Below are positions 21,954 to 32,980 of a stretch of DNA of 64,000 bases, in pieces (position 1 is the stretch's first letter; the number at the start of each line of letters is the position of its first letter). The translations under genes and the position numbers were made by a program. This stretch comes from Acanthosepion esculentum. Taxonomy: Eukaryota > Mollusca > Cephalopoda > Sepiida > Sepiidae. The stretch lies in contig OZ038498.1 of NCBI GenBank assembly GCA_964036315.1, positions 5,249,778-5,313,777 on the forward strand, read 5' to 3'. The notes beneath the pieces were generated by a model. It was not told the origin of the DNA. It saw only the letters and a list, made by a program, of their open reading frames with translations, and made no database searches.

Positions 21954-21960
21954 AGAGAGG
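21863..21960. repeat. (AT)n(GA)n compound microsatellite
   Basis: About 67 bp AT dinucleotide then about 30 bp GA dinucleotide; mirror of the tract at 21362-21426 on the other side of the element. Confidence 0.96.
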
Positions 21961-22798
21961 GAAGTAAAGAAGGAAGATCGAAAGGAAGTGGCAATGATAT
22001 GAACATTCTTCTCATATATATCAAGCGCAAATAAAAATAGGGAGGCAGTGATGGCGATAGATACGAAGTGTGATATCTCCATGTATCAACATAACGATAG
22101 ACAGACATGAACAGTCTGATAGACGCACGAATACACAGGTGTTGGTATGAAGAGGGTGACCTACGGAGGGAGAAAACTGCAATGACGTTAAAAGGCTTAA
22201 AGAGCGTATTATTCACACTCTAGTGGATGGTAAAGTCTAGAGAAGTTTTACTGCACAAAGGCCATTTCCAATACGATTATTTTAGTCGCTCGTAACATAA
22301 AGCATTCCTGTCAAGATACATCGCCGGTGTGCAATTCAAAAATGAACGACTATATTATTTTATTGCTGTCAAAACTGACGAACCCTTCGGCACTCACTCT
22401 GCTAGTAGTAATCTCTCTCGCTCACTCTCTCTCTCACACACACACACAAACAAAAAACAGTAATTAACGGATTTTAATCACAGACCTTCAATTCTGATAC
22501 GGGCGTTGTCTAGTTTAGCCGGATAATTTGGTATCAGCGTCTTGTGTCTACGACAATAAATCCTTAGAAGCAAATTTTGCGTTGAGTTGTCGACTGGAGA
22601 CAAGTATATGGGAAACGTTAGAGGAGTTAGACGTGAATGTGGGGGGTTGGGGGGGATGCCGGTGCAGGCGAAAGACAACGGCCGAGGTAAAATAACTGCT
22701 GTCAGTTGGAAGACATATATTACTCAGTAGAATATTAGCTTAAATACTGTTATCGACGATTTTTTAAAAGAGGGATATCATCGTTTTGTCTTGTGGCC
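21961..22798. other. Non-coding region with CT/CA tract near 22410-22450
   Basis: Purine-rich plus strand to about 22000, ordinary sequence after. No gene recognised. GTGGGGGGTTGGGGGGG at 22638-22655 is a G-rich tract that could form a quadruplex. Confidence 0.35.
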
Positions 22799-22920
22799 GC
22801 CAGAAAACTGATCGTTACGCTTACTGAAACCTTAAAAAACAGAGTGTTGGAGAAGCACATCTCCAACGCCCTCCAGACACTTACACAGATATTTGCACAC
22901 AGTACACGCATGCCCTAAAA
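22799..22920. repeat. Dispersed repeat, copy 1 (pairs with 23546-23670)
   Basis: CAGAAAACTGATCGTTACGC, TTACTGAAACCTTAAAAA, GGAGAAGCACATCTCCAACG and TTTGCACACAGTACACGC(A/G) occur here and again 747 bp downstream in the same orientation. GTTGGAGAAGCACATCTCCAAC is a hairpin inside it. Copy 1 is followed directly by the pogo-like MITE; copy 2 is not. The nature of the repeat is unknown. Confidence 0.75.
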
Positions 22921-22926
22921 ATGTTG

Positions 22927-23110
22927 CAGTGTAACCCGGATATAAGAGAGTTGTCGGGACCGGAGAAGTCTCTCTATATCCGGGTTTCTCTTATATCCGG
23001 GTTTCACTTATATCCGGCTTTGGTCTATTTTGTTTTATTAACACAGGCTCTAATTTGGGACCAGATAAAATCTCTTATATCCGGGTTTCTCTTATATCCG
23101 GGTCACACTG
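22927..23110. mobile_element. pogo/Tc1-type MITE, 184 bp
   Basis: Ends CAGTGTAACCCGGATATAAG and (inverse) CAGTGTGACCCGGATATAAG are inverted repeats of about 24 bp. TCTCTTATATCCGGGTTT recurs as subterminal direct repeats on the right side. The right end is followed by TA; the left flank is TG, one base off a TA duplication. CAG-type ends with a TA target fit the pogo/Tigger group. No coding region. Confidence 0.75.
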
Positions 23111-23199
23111 TATTTCATGGGGTATTTAAGATAATATTTAAAAACACAGAAAATGTAATGCTATCCCATTTCACATCGAATAACTCAATGAATTCCTTA

Positions 23200-23545
23200 A
23201 ACCATTAGGGTCGTAGGGTCACTATATGTACTGCAGTCATAACAGGAGTTCTTTATCTAGGTAAAGATAGCTGGACGGAGCCCATCCCTCTTTAGGCTAA
23301 TTTTGAATACAGAGTTTTCCTTCTGCTAAACTGGTTGTCACCTCAAAGCAAGAGAATCCAGTTAGCCTTGCTAGTTAACTCATAGCTTGGAGACTGCTCT
23401 ACTATCTTTCATCCAATGCAAGGCCTGGTGGCTATGCAAGGGCTACTAAATGTAGTTGTTGCCGAGGAATAAAAGCTGGAGAACCTCTCTTTGGGCCGGA
23501 AGCGGGTAGCGCAGACGCCTAGACAAGCGTTTGGAGAGAAATTGT
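23200..23545 (-). repeat. Possible diverged SINE-related segment
   Basis: The reverse complement contains GATTCTCTTGCTTTGAGGTG, ACAACCAGTTTAGC and AAAACTCTGTATTC, loosely matching GGTTCTATAGCCTTGGGTGG, CAACCGGTGAAG and AACTCTGAAATC of the SINE at 25515. Weak similarity; could be another element family. Confidence 0.3.
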
Positions 23546-23670
23546 CAGAAAACTGACCGTTACGCTTACTGAAACCTTAAAAACCTGAGTTTTGGAGAAG
23601 CACATCTCCAACGCCCTCCAGAATTACTTACATGGATATTTGCACACAGTACACGCGTACAGGATGCCCT
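23546..23670. repeat. Dispersed repeat, copy 2
   Basis: Second copy of the segment at 22799-22920, with AACCTGAGTTTTGGAGAAGC in place of AACAGAGTGTTGGAGAAGC. Same orientation. Confidence 0.75.
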
Positions 23671-24521
23671 AGAAATATATACACAAGAGTAGCCATAAAT
23701 GGATTCTGATAGATATTGTGGTACCTTGGGATAAGAAGATATAAAAGTACCAAGAACTGGCAGGGCAAATCGGAAAATAAACTAAGAATAAAATCAAGTT
23801 GACCTCTATGTGATAGGTGCATCCGGAACAATTTCTAGGAATTTTTATGTCTCGCAAGACGCCTTGGGGATATCTGACTTTATTGGAAGTGCGTAGGTGG
23901 CATCACTGTTTAGTACAAATCATGTCAAGGAATGTATCGTGTCTCCATGCTGCTAGTAGCAGCCGAGATAAGACCATCATCACTTGGCCGAATCGGGGAG
24001 GATCTCAAACCAAATAACTGCTTTGATGCTTCCAGGTATGATTCCTATGTGTTCTGATTTTAATTGATTGGAGGTGTTTTGACTTAGTGAAGGAAGATGG
24101 GCTACTGTAAATATCGCATTCAATATCATACGTTTGATTGTCAGTTGGGTATTATACATAGGCGATGACGCACTGTGTAACTCTGTCCATTGCCGTGATT
24201 CAACAGGGTTGTTTCTTTTTTTTTTTTTTTTTTTTTTAGTTTGAAGGATGTATCAGCCAAGGCGACTTGGGCGACACATCTCGATAATTAGGAACCACTT
24301 CAATCATAGAATATCTGAGTGGATTTGTTTACCCGGCCAGAAAGTATTTCTAACTCGACCCCATCTGCAAAGTTATGTGCTGCTTTTATCAAAACCTTTT
24401 AACAAATCGCACATATGTGACTAGAATAGAACCTTATCGGATTGGGTGTCATGATGGGTACACTGGACTTTCTATATTTGTACTCCAGGGTCACTTGGTT
24501 GGCGTGCTGATCTCTTGCTCA

Positions 24522-24569
<48 letters not shown>

Positions 24570-24592
24570 GTGGAAATCGAAAACATTGGCAC
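23671..24592. other. Unassigned region with poly-T (24215-24238) and (AAT)n (24525-24570)
   Basis: A T-run of about 24 and a trinucleotide AAT tract of about 45 bp are the only clear features. The open frame at 23817-24017 (MSRKTPWGYLTLLEVRRW) is not recognised. The segment before the AAT tract (GGTCACTTGGTTGGCGTGCT) could be a SINE end with an AAT tail. Confidence 0.35.
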
Positions 24593-25262
24593 ATGAAGAC
24601 ATCAATATTTCCAGTTTTGGTTGGTGGCCTGGATTAGATTGGAAAAGGGTTTTGATAGCCTCATTGAATGCCTCCCTGACATTGAGTAAGTAAGAAAGCT
24701 CGAGAAAAACGAAAAGAAAAGCCAGTGAAAAGAAAGGAAAACAAATGACAAGTCTGATATTTTGAGTTTTATTACTCCTTTACACCTTTGATCTTTTAAA
24801 ATGGGTGAAGCTTTAGTTAATATTTTTTCTTTTGAAACATGACACACACTCTACCTAGGAAGGTAGTTAGATACTACAGTATAATAACAACAATAATAAT
24901 ACAATACACACTGATAGAACAATCAAATCTAATCACCAGGACATCATGATCAAATAACACAAGAAGAGAATGTGCTTTCTTATTGACATGGCAGTCCCTG
25001 CAAATTGTAATGTATCTTTGAAGATTTTTGAAAAAAACTATCAAAATACAAAGATTTTGAAGTAGAAATGTAAAAAAATGAAGACATCAATAATTCCAGT
25101 TGTTTTTCGAGCACTCGGATTGATTGGAAAAGTTTCCAATAGACTCATTGAAGGGATTCCTTGTAGCCCATGCCTAAAAGAACTGAAAAAAAATTGTACT
25201 CACAGGTACAGATCACACATTACGAAGAGTTTTATCTATTTAAAATGTGTGTGATTTTTTTT
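24593..25262 (+). pseudogene. R2-like LINE 3' ends, two broken copies
   Basis: Two fragments of the LINE described at 26160-28330. The first (24593-24680) keeps only the C-terminal words KTSI(F)PVLVGG and IECLPD. The second (24890-25170) keeps HTDRTIKSNHQDIMI, RMCFLIDMAVPANCNVSL, the SIIPVVFRALGLIGKVSN segment and LIEGIPCSPCLKELKK, with several stops. The block with TDRT(I) and CFLID(M)AVP looks like the restriction-like endonuclease end of R2-type LINEs. Both are dead on arrival or decayed. Confidence 0.65.
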
Positions 25263-25514
25263 ATTACAAAAATGATTAATTGAATATGTCATGTAGCCAT
25301 ATTTCATCTTAGTTCTCTGGTTGGGACCTGGATGGAAATATATATAGAATAGAAATCAAAGGAAATAATAATAACATTTTATTTTAAGTCTCTTTGACTT
25401 TATTTAACTTTAATTTTTTTGGTGATAACCCTCGATTTAAAACTATGTCCACCTCTGACATTTCATCCGGTAGGGGTCAACTCTTGATTCGTGGGCATCG
25501 GAATATAACCACGG

Positions 25515-25815
25515 TGGAGTAATGGATAGCGGCTCGGATTGAGGAATCGGAGAGCCGAGTTCGAATTCCTGTCAGATCCATTGCATTCACTTACGTGTTA
25601 ATACCCTTGGGTAAGGTATGAATGTTCTTCTTGTCATACCCAGCTTTGGGCAAATAGCAAGACAGACTGGGTTCTATAGCCTTGGGTGGCAACCGGTGAA
25701 GAGAAAGTAACTCTGAAATCAAAAAACTGTATGTAGCCCTGACGTACTATACGGCTAAAGAACAGAATCGTTCGCATTGGCTCGATGATCCTGAATGCGG
25801 TCGAAAAATGATGAT
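25515..25815 (+). mobile_element. tRNA-derived SINE
   Basis: The head GGTGGAGTAATGG resembles an RNA polymerase III A box and GAGTTCGAATTCC a B box, about 35 bp apart, with flanking GGCTCGGATTGAGG and AATCGGAGAGCC able to pair as a tRNA-like arm. The body continues with TTCACTTACGTGTTAATACC, CTTGGGTAAGGTATGAATG and AGCCTTGGGTGGCAACC, and the tail ends in ATGATGATAATGATA. A second copy lies at 55985-56130 and fragments at 13504 and perhaps 23200. Transcribed by Pol III if active; mobilised by a LINE in trans. Confidence 0.75.
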
Positions 25816-26159
25816 AATGATATAATCCCCCCCCCCCCCACTTCTATCTCATGGGAAGGCTCTTTAGTTTTGGTCGACAGTCGTCCTAGGGCTGGTGACT
25901 TGAACAAGGCTGTCAAGGATAAAAACGCAAAAAATTATTACAAATCTCAATGATTACAAACAAATATTTATACCGGATTTACCGTCACCCCCGGGTCAAC
26001 AAGGGCCGCGTACTTCAGAGAGGAACCAGTCTGGGTCCGAAAAATCTGTCACTGGAACAAACTCTTCCAACAACGAAGAGACACTTGGTCACCAAACCTG
26101 TACTATTTCCAACTTTGGACCAAGTGACTCAATAGCAAGTCAACTAATCAAAAGAAAGC
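25816..26159. other. Spacer with C-run; possible start of the R2-like LINE
   Basis: A run of about ten C at 25828-25838. From about 25950 the plus strand is coding-like (RVLQRGTSLGPKNLS and LVTKPVLFPTLDQVTQ) and may be the leader or N-terminal region of the LINE that follows, but I cannot match it to a domain. Confidence 0.35.
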
Positions 26160-28335
26160 GAACGAAATGGTCTTGCAAAGAGTATCAACAAGTCACGACA
26201 TCCTTTTTCAGCGCACTCGAAAATCCAGAAAAGAACATCACGAATCAGACATACGAAATATTGAGAACTATGGTAGGAAGTGGAATATAAGACCCCTCAT
26301 CTCAACCCAAACATGCTTGCCAATGTCCGCAGGGACATCGTGCGAAACAAAAGACTCTCAAGTGCATAAAGAGATAAAACTAAATATAAGACAGAATACG
26401 ATAACCCATCACTCAAACAATAAAGGGATGAGTAGAAAAATAATATGACAGAGGATGAGGTAAAAACTAAAATAAATGAGATACGAAATAATAATCTCCT
26501 CCGAAATAAAAGCGAAGAACCTATCTGTGACATAACTTGCAATTATCCAGACGATGTCACTGAAGATTAGTCAAACTGCATTAAGGTAGAATTCCTTGAA
26601 AACAACAGAGGTGAAATCACCGAAGCGAAAAACCACATTGTCCAATTACAATAAGTTGAAGGGTCTCTTCAATAGTGTAAAGTGTTTCAGTGATAACGTA
26701 GGTATGGATTTCGGATTAGATAAATGCACAAAAGTAGCATTCAAGAAAGAGGGAATTACAGAAACACACTCAATAGATTTAGATTTTGTCATGAAGATTA
26801 AGGAACTGGAACAAGAAGAAGCCTATAGGTACCTAGGAATTAGCGAAGGAGATGGAATACAACACCCCCAAATGAAGGAGAAGGTAAGAAAGGAGTACTA
26901 CAGGCGGGTGCGTCTGGTACTGAATACAGAGCTGAATTCAAAAAACAGAATATCAGCCATAAACACCTTGGCTGTCCCTGTGGTGCAATACAGTTTCAAC
27001 ATCCTTAACGGGACCATAGCTGACATTAAGCGAATGGACGCCAAAACGAGACAGCTTCTCACTTGCCACCGCATGCATCATCCCAAGGCTGATGTTGATC
27101 GTCTGTATGTGCCCAGATCCAAAGGAGGCAGAGGATTGCTTCAACTAGAACTTTCTTACAAAACTACAACAAGTGGCCTTTAAAGACACCTGGAAACTAC
27201 AGAAGACTGGATGATGATCTGTGCCAAAGAACATGAAAAGTTCATATAAACATGTCCGCAAATGCTTCGTTTAAAGAAAATCTCGCGTCCATTTCCATTC
27301 GCGAGGCCGTATGTAAAAAATCATATCTGCCTTCTCACGATTTGAATATCCTGCCATTGTTAAACGGAACAGTTCTCAATTGACTGCCTGCTCACAAATA
27401 GGAAACACTTTATTCAGTCAAAAAGGAAGCCAGGAAGTTCAAAATGGAGTTTCAAGTGGGTGAAGAAATGCAAGTAAAATATAAAAACTGACAGCAGTTG
27501 CAAAATACTTAAAAAAAAGAAAGCAACAACAAATGCAACTGACCAGATACAGAAACGATGGCAATAATAATCGCTTCAGGGTCAATAGTCTGCCCGCACC
27601 AAACAATCTGATGTACACAAACCGCATACCCATCAGTGGTTTACGTAGTGCAGGGTTAAAAGCTGAAACCGAAGGTTTTATTCTTGCTGCACCAATGCTT
27701 GCTAACTAGAAATTACCAAGCACACATACCGAAAAATTGTGCTAATCTGAAATGCAGATTTTATGAAAAATATCCAGAAACAACTGACCATCTTGTATCA
27801 GGTTGCACGGAATATAAAAATCCGCATGATAGAATGGGCCAATATCTGCACTGGAAAATATGCAACTTTTACCGGGAGGAAATAGCAAGATGGTATGAAC
27901 ATCACCCAAATCTGGTTACGGAGATAGTAACAGTAACAATTTTATGGGACTTTATAATACACACAGACAGAACAATCAAAGCTAATCGCCAGACTTTGTG
28001 ATCAAAGACCACAAGAACAGAATGTGCTTTCTTATTGACATTGCAGTCCCTGCAGATTGTAATGTATCTTTAAAGAAAAACTATCAAAATACGATGATCT
28101 TGAAGTAGAAATCTCAAATATGTGACACATGAGGACATCAATCGTTTCAATTGTAGTTGGAGTCCTCGGATTGATTGCAAAAGTTTCCAATAGATTCTTG
28201 TATCAGGTTGTATCAATCTTGTATCAGGTTGCACCCACTGAATATAAAATTCGGCATGACAGAATGGGCCAATATCTGCACTAGAAAATCTGCATCTTTT
28301 ACGGAAAGAAAATTGCAAGAATATATTTTTTGAAT
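26160..28335 (+). pseudogene. R2-like LINE, internally deleted and interrupted
   Basis: Remnant of a non-LTR retrotransposon probably carrying a restriction-like endonuclease. 26165-26300 holds an N-terminal-type segment (KWSCKEYQQVTTSFFSALEN, NQTYEILRTMVGSG). The RT palm with YADD is missing. 26596-27183 is open for 195 codons past the RT core, with VGMDFGLDKCTKVAFKKEG, EEAYRYLGISEGDGIQHP and MHHPKADVDRLYVPRSKGGR. A minus-strand DUF4817 fragment interrupts it at 27237-27400. 27684-28001 resumes with NCANLKCRFYEKYPETTDHL and VSGC, a zinc-ribbon-like motif that has Tyr in place of its second Cys, then LWDFIIHTDRTIKANR and CFLIDIAVPADCNVS. A duplicate of the QVA...GQYLHWKIC segment follows at 28225-28325. 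Not functional. Confidence 0.75.
27237..27400 (-). mobile_element. DUF4817-type fragment nested in the R2-like LINE
   Basis: Plus-strand sequence TTCATATAAACATGTCCGCA, GCGTCCATTTCCATTCGCGA and CAATCCTGCCATTG-like TATCCTGCCATTGTTAAACG match the minus-strand element at 21427-21872 closely. It splits the LINE coding sequence between the words CAKEHEK and NTLFSVKKEARKF. I could not define a target duplication. Confidence 0.7.
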
Positions 28336-28420
28336 AAAGGTTCATATGTTTTGAATGAAGATCAATAGATTTTGAATAAATGTCCATGTATTTTGAATAA
28401 AGGTCAATATATTTCGAGTG
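28328..28420 (+). repeat. 22-bp tandem repeat, about four units
   Basis: Units of the form TTTTGAATAAAGGTCAATAT, with variants GTTTTGAATGAAGATCAATA and TTTTGAATAAATGTCCATGT, follow each other at 22-bp intervals. Located right after the R2-like LINE end. Confidence 0.8.
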
Positions 28421-28894
28421 CCTATGATTTGAATAAATTATTTATAAGTTTCAATAATACAACATGATTTATGTAAGACACTTTGGAAGTTTTGCATGAG
28501 TATCTTATATTTCTTTATACAAGATATCCCCCCAAATCTATACGCATTTTGAAGTTTTTCTCAAGAAATGATTCAAGCAATTAGAACCAATTTAAATAAT
28601 GCATATGAAAACAGTATTTATCATAAATGCATACTCTCAACATTTTGTGTAAAAGAATTGTAGTAATGGATGCTACCTGCCTTATCCATAATTATAATGG
28701 ATGGCGAAAAAGACAGGGAATTGTGGGTAGAAGAGTGGCCATATTAGTCAATGAGAAATCATTTGGTGTTGAGGCTTGATCAAGTATCAAGCAACTTCAT
28801 GCACAGACGGACCAACGGAGAAAGAAAAAAAAAGAAGGAAGGAAAGCAAGAAGCGGGTGGAAAGGAGGAAAGAAACGCAAATTATTTGACCCCT
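28421..28894. other. AT-rich spacer, nothing recognised
   Basis: No gene or clear repeat. AAAG-rich stretch at 28820-28870. Confidence 0.35.
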
Positions 28895-29135
28895 AAAACA
28901 ACAGCATGTTTTTAAATGGATACTCGCTTTGATTCGGACATTGCTGACAACTGGACGCAATAGAATCACAAGCAACAATCAACATTTCGATAAGTATTTG
29001 CTTGCATTCTTGCTCTATGGAAACTTTCGTTTCAGCTATTGTTGCTTGTTTTGTAGCATAGATTTTATCTTTAAACTCTCCCCACAAAAGGTCTAAAAGG
29101 GTGAGGTCCGGTAAACGAAGATGATGTCAAAGTGT
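28895..29135 (-). pseudogene. Mariner-type transposase C-terminal fragment
   Basis: On the minus strand, from about 29115, it reads RLPDLTLLDLLLWGEFKDKI and YATKQATIAETKVSIEQE. The pattern LPDL(T)PLDFFLWG followed by LKDKVY is the end of the catalytic domain of mariner-like transposases, especially those that start with DUF4817. The last acidic catalytic residue would be the Asp of LLDLLLWG. The rest of the gene is absent. The bases beyond 29135 may hold the end of the element. Confidence 0.65.
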
Positions 29136-29330
29136 GTATACATTCTTTTGAGACACCTTGCATGTTTGGTTCGCTGCTAATCCGAGGTTTTATTTATTTT
29201 CCAAGTTTGTATTTCTTATTATTCTTCATTTCTCTTTTTTTTTCTTTCTATTTCCTTTTGCAGAGGTGTCTTCTTCATTTCTCTTTTTTTTTTCACCTCA
29301 CCTCCCGTTTTTTCTTCTTTTTTTTCATTT
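29136..29330. other. Pyrimidine-rich tract
   Basis: Strongly T/C-rich plus strand (TTTCTTTTT runs) from about 29200 to 29333, ending in TTTTTTCATTTCAG. The open frames over it are low complexity. Confidence 0.5.
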
Positions 29331-29333
29331 CAG

Positions 29334-29549
29334 ATTTATCAGGAAAGAATGTCACCCGATTTTGCTCAAGGGCGAAAATTGTTCAGACAGACGTATTTGA
29401 GGGATCTACGTTTTCAGTTGATCACGGCTAAGGAGGGGAATTATTTGCCCAAGTGTTTAGAGAAAGTAATATTACCGTTTCCTCGTAATTCCCGGCTTAT
29501 CCGATTATTAATCTTTGGGTGTTATCGTCAAAGTAAATCTCTAATTTAA
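29334..29549 (+). other. Possible terminal exon or unassigned open frame
   Basis: Directly after a long polypyrimidine tract and CATTTCAG (acceptor-like, ending at 29333), a frame stays open to a stop at 29547-29549 with non-repetitive composition: MSPDFAQGRKLFRQTYLRDL, LPKCLEKVILPFPRNSRL and LIFGCYRQSKSLI. I recognise no family. It may be a host 3' exon or chance; no partner donor exon was identified. Confidence 0.25.
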
Positions 29550-30090
29550 ATTTCTTACAGATGCACTATTTTGCGCATTATATTCAAGGAATATACTAAG
29601 CAGTGTTAGTTTCAAAGAGCAACCTTTTTCACTCAAACACTAAAATATATATTCAAATATTATTGTTTTTAGATAGTTGATAAAATCAATTATTCATGGT
29701 TGGCTCGAAATCGCGCAAATACTAAGCTTCGCGTACTCAGACGTAAGGTCGCAATAATGGGACTTGCTTACGGGCAAAGGAGCTTGTTTGTCATAGTCTT
29801 CGAAGCGACGGTATGCCATGTAAATTTGGGTGTAGATTTTGAGTCCCAGTTCGGAGACAGATATGAATTTTTTTTTTATAGTAAGGTTCATCTGATAAAG
29901 GGCTTGAGAGACGTCCAAGGTAGAGGCTTACCGTAAGAAATATGAATTGTGTGAGATGAATGAAAAAGGACATGGTACGAAGTGAACATTAGGATGATCA
30001 GGATAATAGACAACGATTGACTCATGACCTGAAGAGGTTAGGGAGTGCATTCCACAAAGTTGCAGTTCTTGGAAAAAAAAATCTGTGTTA
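29550..30090. other. Non-coding region
   Basis: AT-rich with no coding homology. Frames on both strands at 29694-29936 overlap each other and show nothing recognisable. Confidence 0.35.
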
Positions 30091-30094
30091 GGGA

Positions 30095-30200
30095 AACACA
30101 CACACACAAACACACACGCACGCGCGCGCGCACACACACACACACACACATACACACACACACACATATATATATAGAAATAGAGAGAGATACATATATG
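30095..30200. repeat. (CA)n microsatellite with CG block and AT tail
   Basis: CA dinucleotides interrupted by GCACGCGCGCGCGC at 30118-30131, then ATATATAT and GAGAGA. Confidence 0.95.
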
Positions 30201-30386
30201 CATACGTACATCATATTAAGTCCGTAACCTAAGAAATAAAAACCTATTTGATTAACATAAGGTATTTTTATTTTTTAGTATAATGAATTTGTCCCAATAG
30301 TACCCTATTTATCAAATTGAACGCGCATCATGCATTAGAAATGTAAGATCAATATTCGGTTCAGAACTGTGTTACACTACGAACTT

Positions 30387-31145
<759 letters not shown>

Positions 31146-31260
31146 TTTTTACATGTTGTCTTACAGTTTCACCAATATTGCTCTTGATATATGAAAATAT
31201 ATATCGTTGATGAATGTTATGATCCCTGTTTATAAATTCCAGTTGTATAAGGTCTTTTTT

Positions 31261-31300
31261 TACTACAAGCTTTCGATTGTTCATACAATCATCCTCAGGT
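31261..31300 (-). ncRNA. Hammerhead-ribozyme-like core
   Basis: On the minus strand: CTGAGGA (31298-31292), one T, a perfect 6-bp stem GATTGT/ACAATC closed by ATGA (31290-31275), then GAAA (31274-31271) and GCTTGTAGTA. This gives the CUGANGA / helix II / GAAA order of a hammerhead. Deviations: one extra base between CUGANGA and helix II, and I could not draw convincing helices I and III. It parallels the motif at 53748, where GAAACGTTGTAATA follows. Confidence 0.4.
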
Positions 31301-31425
31301 ATAGAAATAGATATGTCTTTTTTACATCCAGGTAATAACAGGACAACGAAAGTTAAGATGTATTCCGAAATATGTTTTTTTATATCATTAACTTCACTAT
31401 CTGCTTTTTGTATGAATGATTCATG

Positions 31426-31429
<4 letters not shown>

Positions 31430-31487
<58 letters not shown>
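31430..31487. repeat. (AT)n microsatellite
   Basis: About 57 bp of AT dinucleotide. A second tract lies at 31634-31712. Confidence 0.96.
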
Positions 31488-31490
<3 letters not shown>

Positions 31491-31628
31491 AATGAGAAAA
31501 AGAACAGATGGAGCAAAAATGCACTGTTCGTAGCATTTACTTTTAAAAAGTGCTCAATACAAAGTAGAGCAATATAATATTATTATATTTTTATTATAAG
31601 ACATTATAATAATGTTTATTATAATCTC

Positions 31629-31633
<5 letters not shown>
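31488..31633. repeat. Short repeat between two AT tracts
   Basis: AAAGTGCTCAATACAAAGTAG followed by AGCAATAT also occurs, slightly changed, at 16727-16752 just before the foldback at 16756. The remainder is AT-rich. Confidence 0.5.

Positions 31634-31712
<79 letters not shown>
31634..31712. repeat. (AT)n microsatellite
   Basis: About 78 bp of AT dinucleotide. Confidence 0.96.
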
Positions 31713-31717
<5 letters not shown>

Positions 31718-32140
31718 TTGTCTATTTAGGTTGCAATCCTTCTTTCATGCACATTTCATTGAATACGACAGACTAGGTGCTTTGATTTAGTTTTTTATAC
31801 AATTTCTCATCCGACCTAATAATTTTTTCTTTTCAGATGACAAATTATATAAAAACTGTCCGAATGTTCTTTGATTCCGAGCGCTTTTGGCCATACATTT
31901 CGCCATTTTCAAGGATTAAATATTCTAACTGTTAAATAAGAAATAGTTTGTTGCATGTATGTATTTATATAATGTTTTCATTTTTCAAAACACGGTCAAG
32001 ATATTGTGTCCATGTTCATAGTTGATATTATTGAGTGTTGATCTTTTTGTTTTTATTAATAAGGCTTCCATTATTTTTAGCCATTTTGCATGTAGATGAT
32101 GCTGTTATATTTGTTTTGTGTATGTCTGTGTGTGTGTTGC
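31713..32140. repeat. Dispersed 0.4 kb repeat, copy 1
   Basis: Homologous along its length to 35018-35450. Shared landmarks in order: ATTTAGGTTGCAATCCTTC, CATTTCATTGAATACGAC, AGCGCTTTTGGCC, GCCATTTTCAAGGATT, AACACGGTCA(A/G)(G/C)A, GTTGATATTATTGAGTGTTG and TTCCATTATTTTTAGCC. On the minus strand CCTTGAAAATGG...CCAAAAGCGCT resembles the conserved end motif CTTGATAATGG...CCGAAAGCGCT of the other copy. Non-coding. It starts at an AT microsatellite. Confidence 0.75.
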
Positions 32141-32788
32141 ATTCACCTGAATGTACGCATGTACAGATCGAACTCACCTTTCAGTGGTAATTATCCGTGA
32201 GACCAATTTATTCGCAATGTGTGTGTGTGCGCGCGCGCGCGTGTGTGTATGCGGGCGTGTGTCGCTTCAGGCGATTAAAAAATAACTAAGAAAGCGGAAG
32301 GAGAGGCTTAAATTTGGGGGTAACACTTTTCTGGTGTCACTGAGTACATTTTATCTTTAAAAGATTTAGCAACGTGAAAATACAACAGTGGCGAAGTCGA
32401 GGCGAAGATAATAATTAAATCGGAAAATACAATTCAATGAATTAAGAAACTAATCCTGATTCAATGAAGCACATTAACTTTTTTTTTCCTTCTGAATACT
32501 CAGTGTTAAAGGTAATGCTGAGATTAACCGTTTCCACGCAGAAAACATTCGCGGATTTTAACCAGACAGTTAACGTTACTCTCGACTGACTTTTCTTTTG
32601 ATCCCGAAAAAACATTATAAAAAATTCACTATTTTCTGTTCAGAATTATTAAAAATTCATTCAACTTTTTAAAAAGAAAAATCTTAAGTTGATGTTAAAA
32701 ATTGCTGCAAAACATTGTTGAATTATTTAGTTCACAGTTGTTCATATCGATCTGCATCGCTTTCAGGTTCGCCAGCGTCACTTAGTTC
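32141..32788. other. Non-coding region with GT/GC tract at 32215-32265
   Basis: GTGTGTGCGCGCGCGCGTGT is the only clear simple repeat. The rest is AT-rich without recognisable genes. Confidence 0.4.
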
Positions 32789-32789
32789 A

Positions 32790-32863
<74 letters not shown>
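32789..32863. repeat. (AT)n microsatellite
   Basis: About 74 bp of AT dinucleotide. Confidence 0.96.
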
Positions 32864-32865
<2 letters not shown>

Positions 32866-32980
32866 TGGTTTATGAAAGCCTAAAGTCCTCAGACATTGGA
32901 TTATTTATATTTAAACAGGTTACTAAATATAGAAAAAATAAATAAAATCCTTTGATGTTCTTTAAATAAAATTAAATATA

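Noticed and set aside
16471..22216. Many open frames with [12 protein letters not shown] or RERERE peptides
   Set aside because: These are translations of AT, CT and GA microsatellites, not genes.
25515..25815. A functional tRNA gene
   Set aside because: A and B boxes exist but no complete cloverleaf with acceptor stem is formed, and a SINE body and tail follow.
29928..30227. Cys/Val-rich minus-strand frame over the CA tract
   Set aside because: It is simply the (TG)n translation; the Cys spacing has no meaning.
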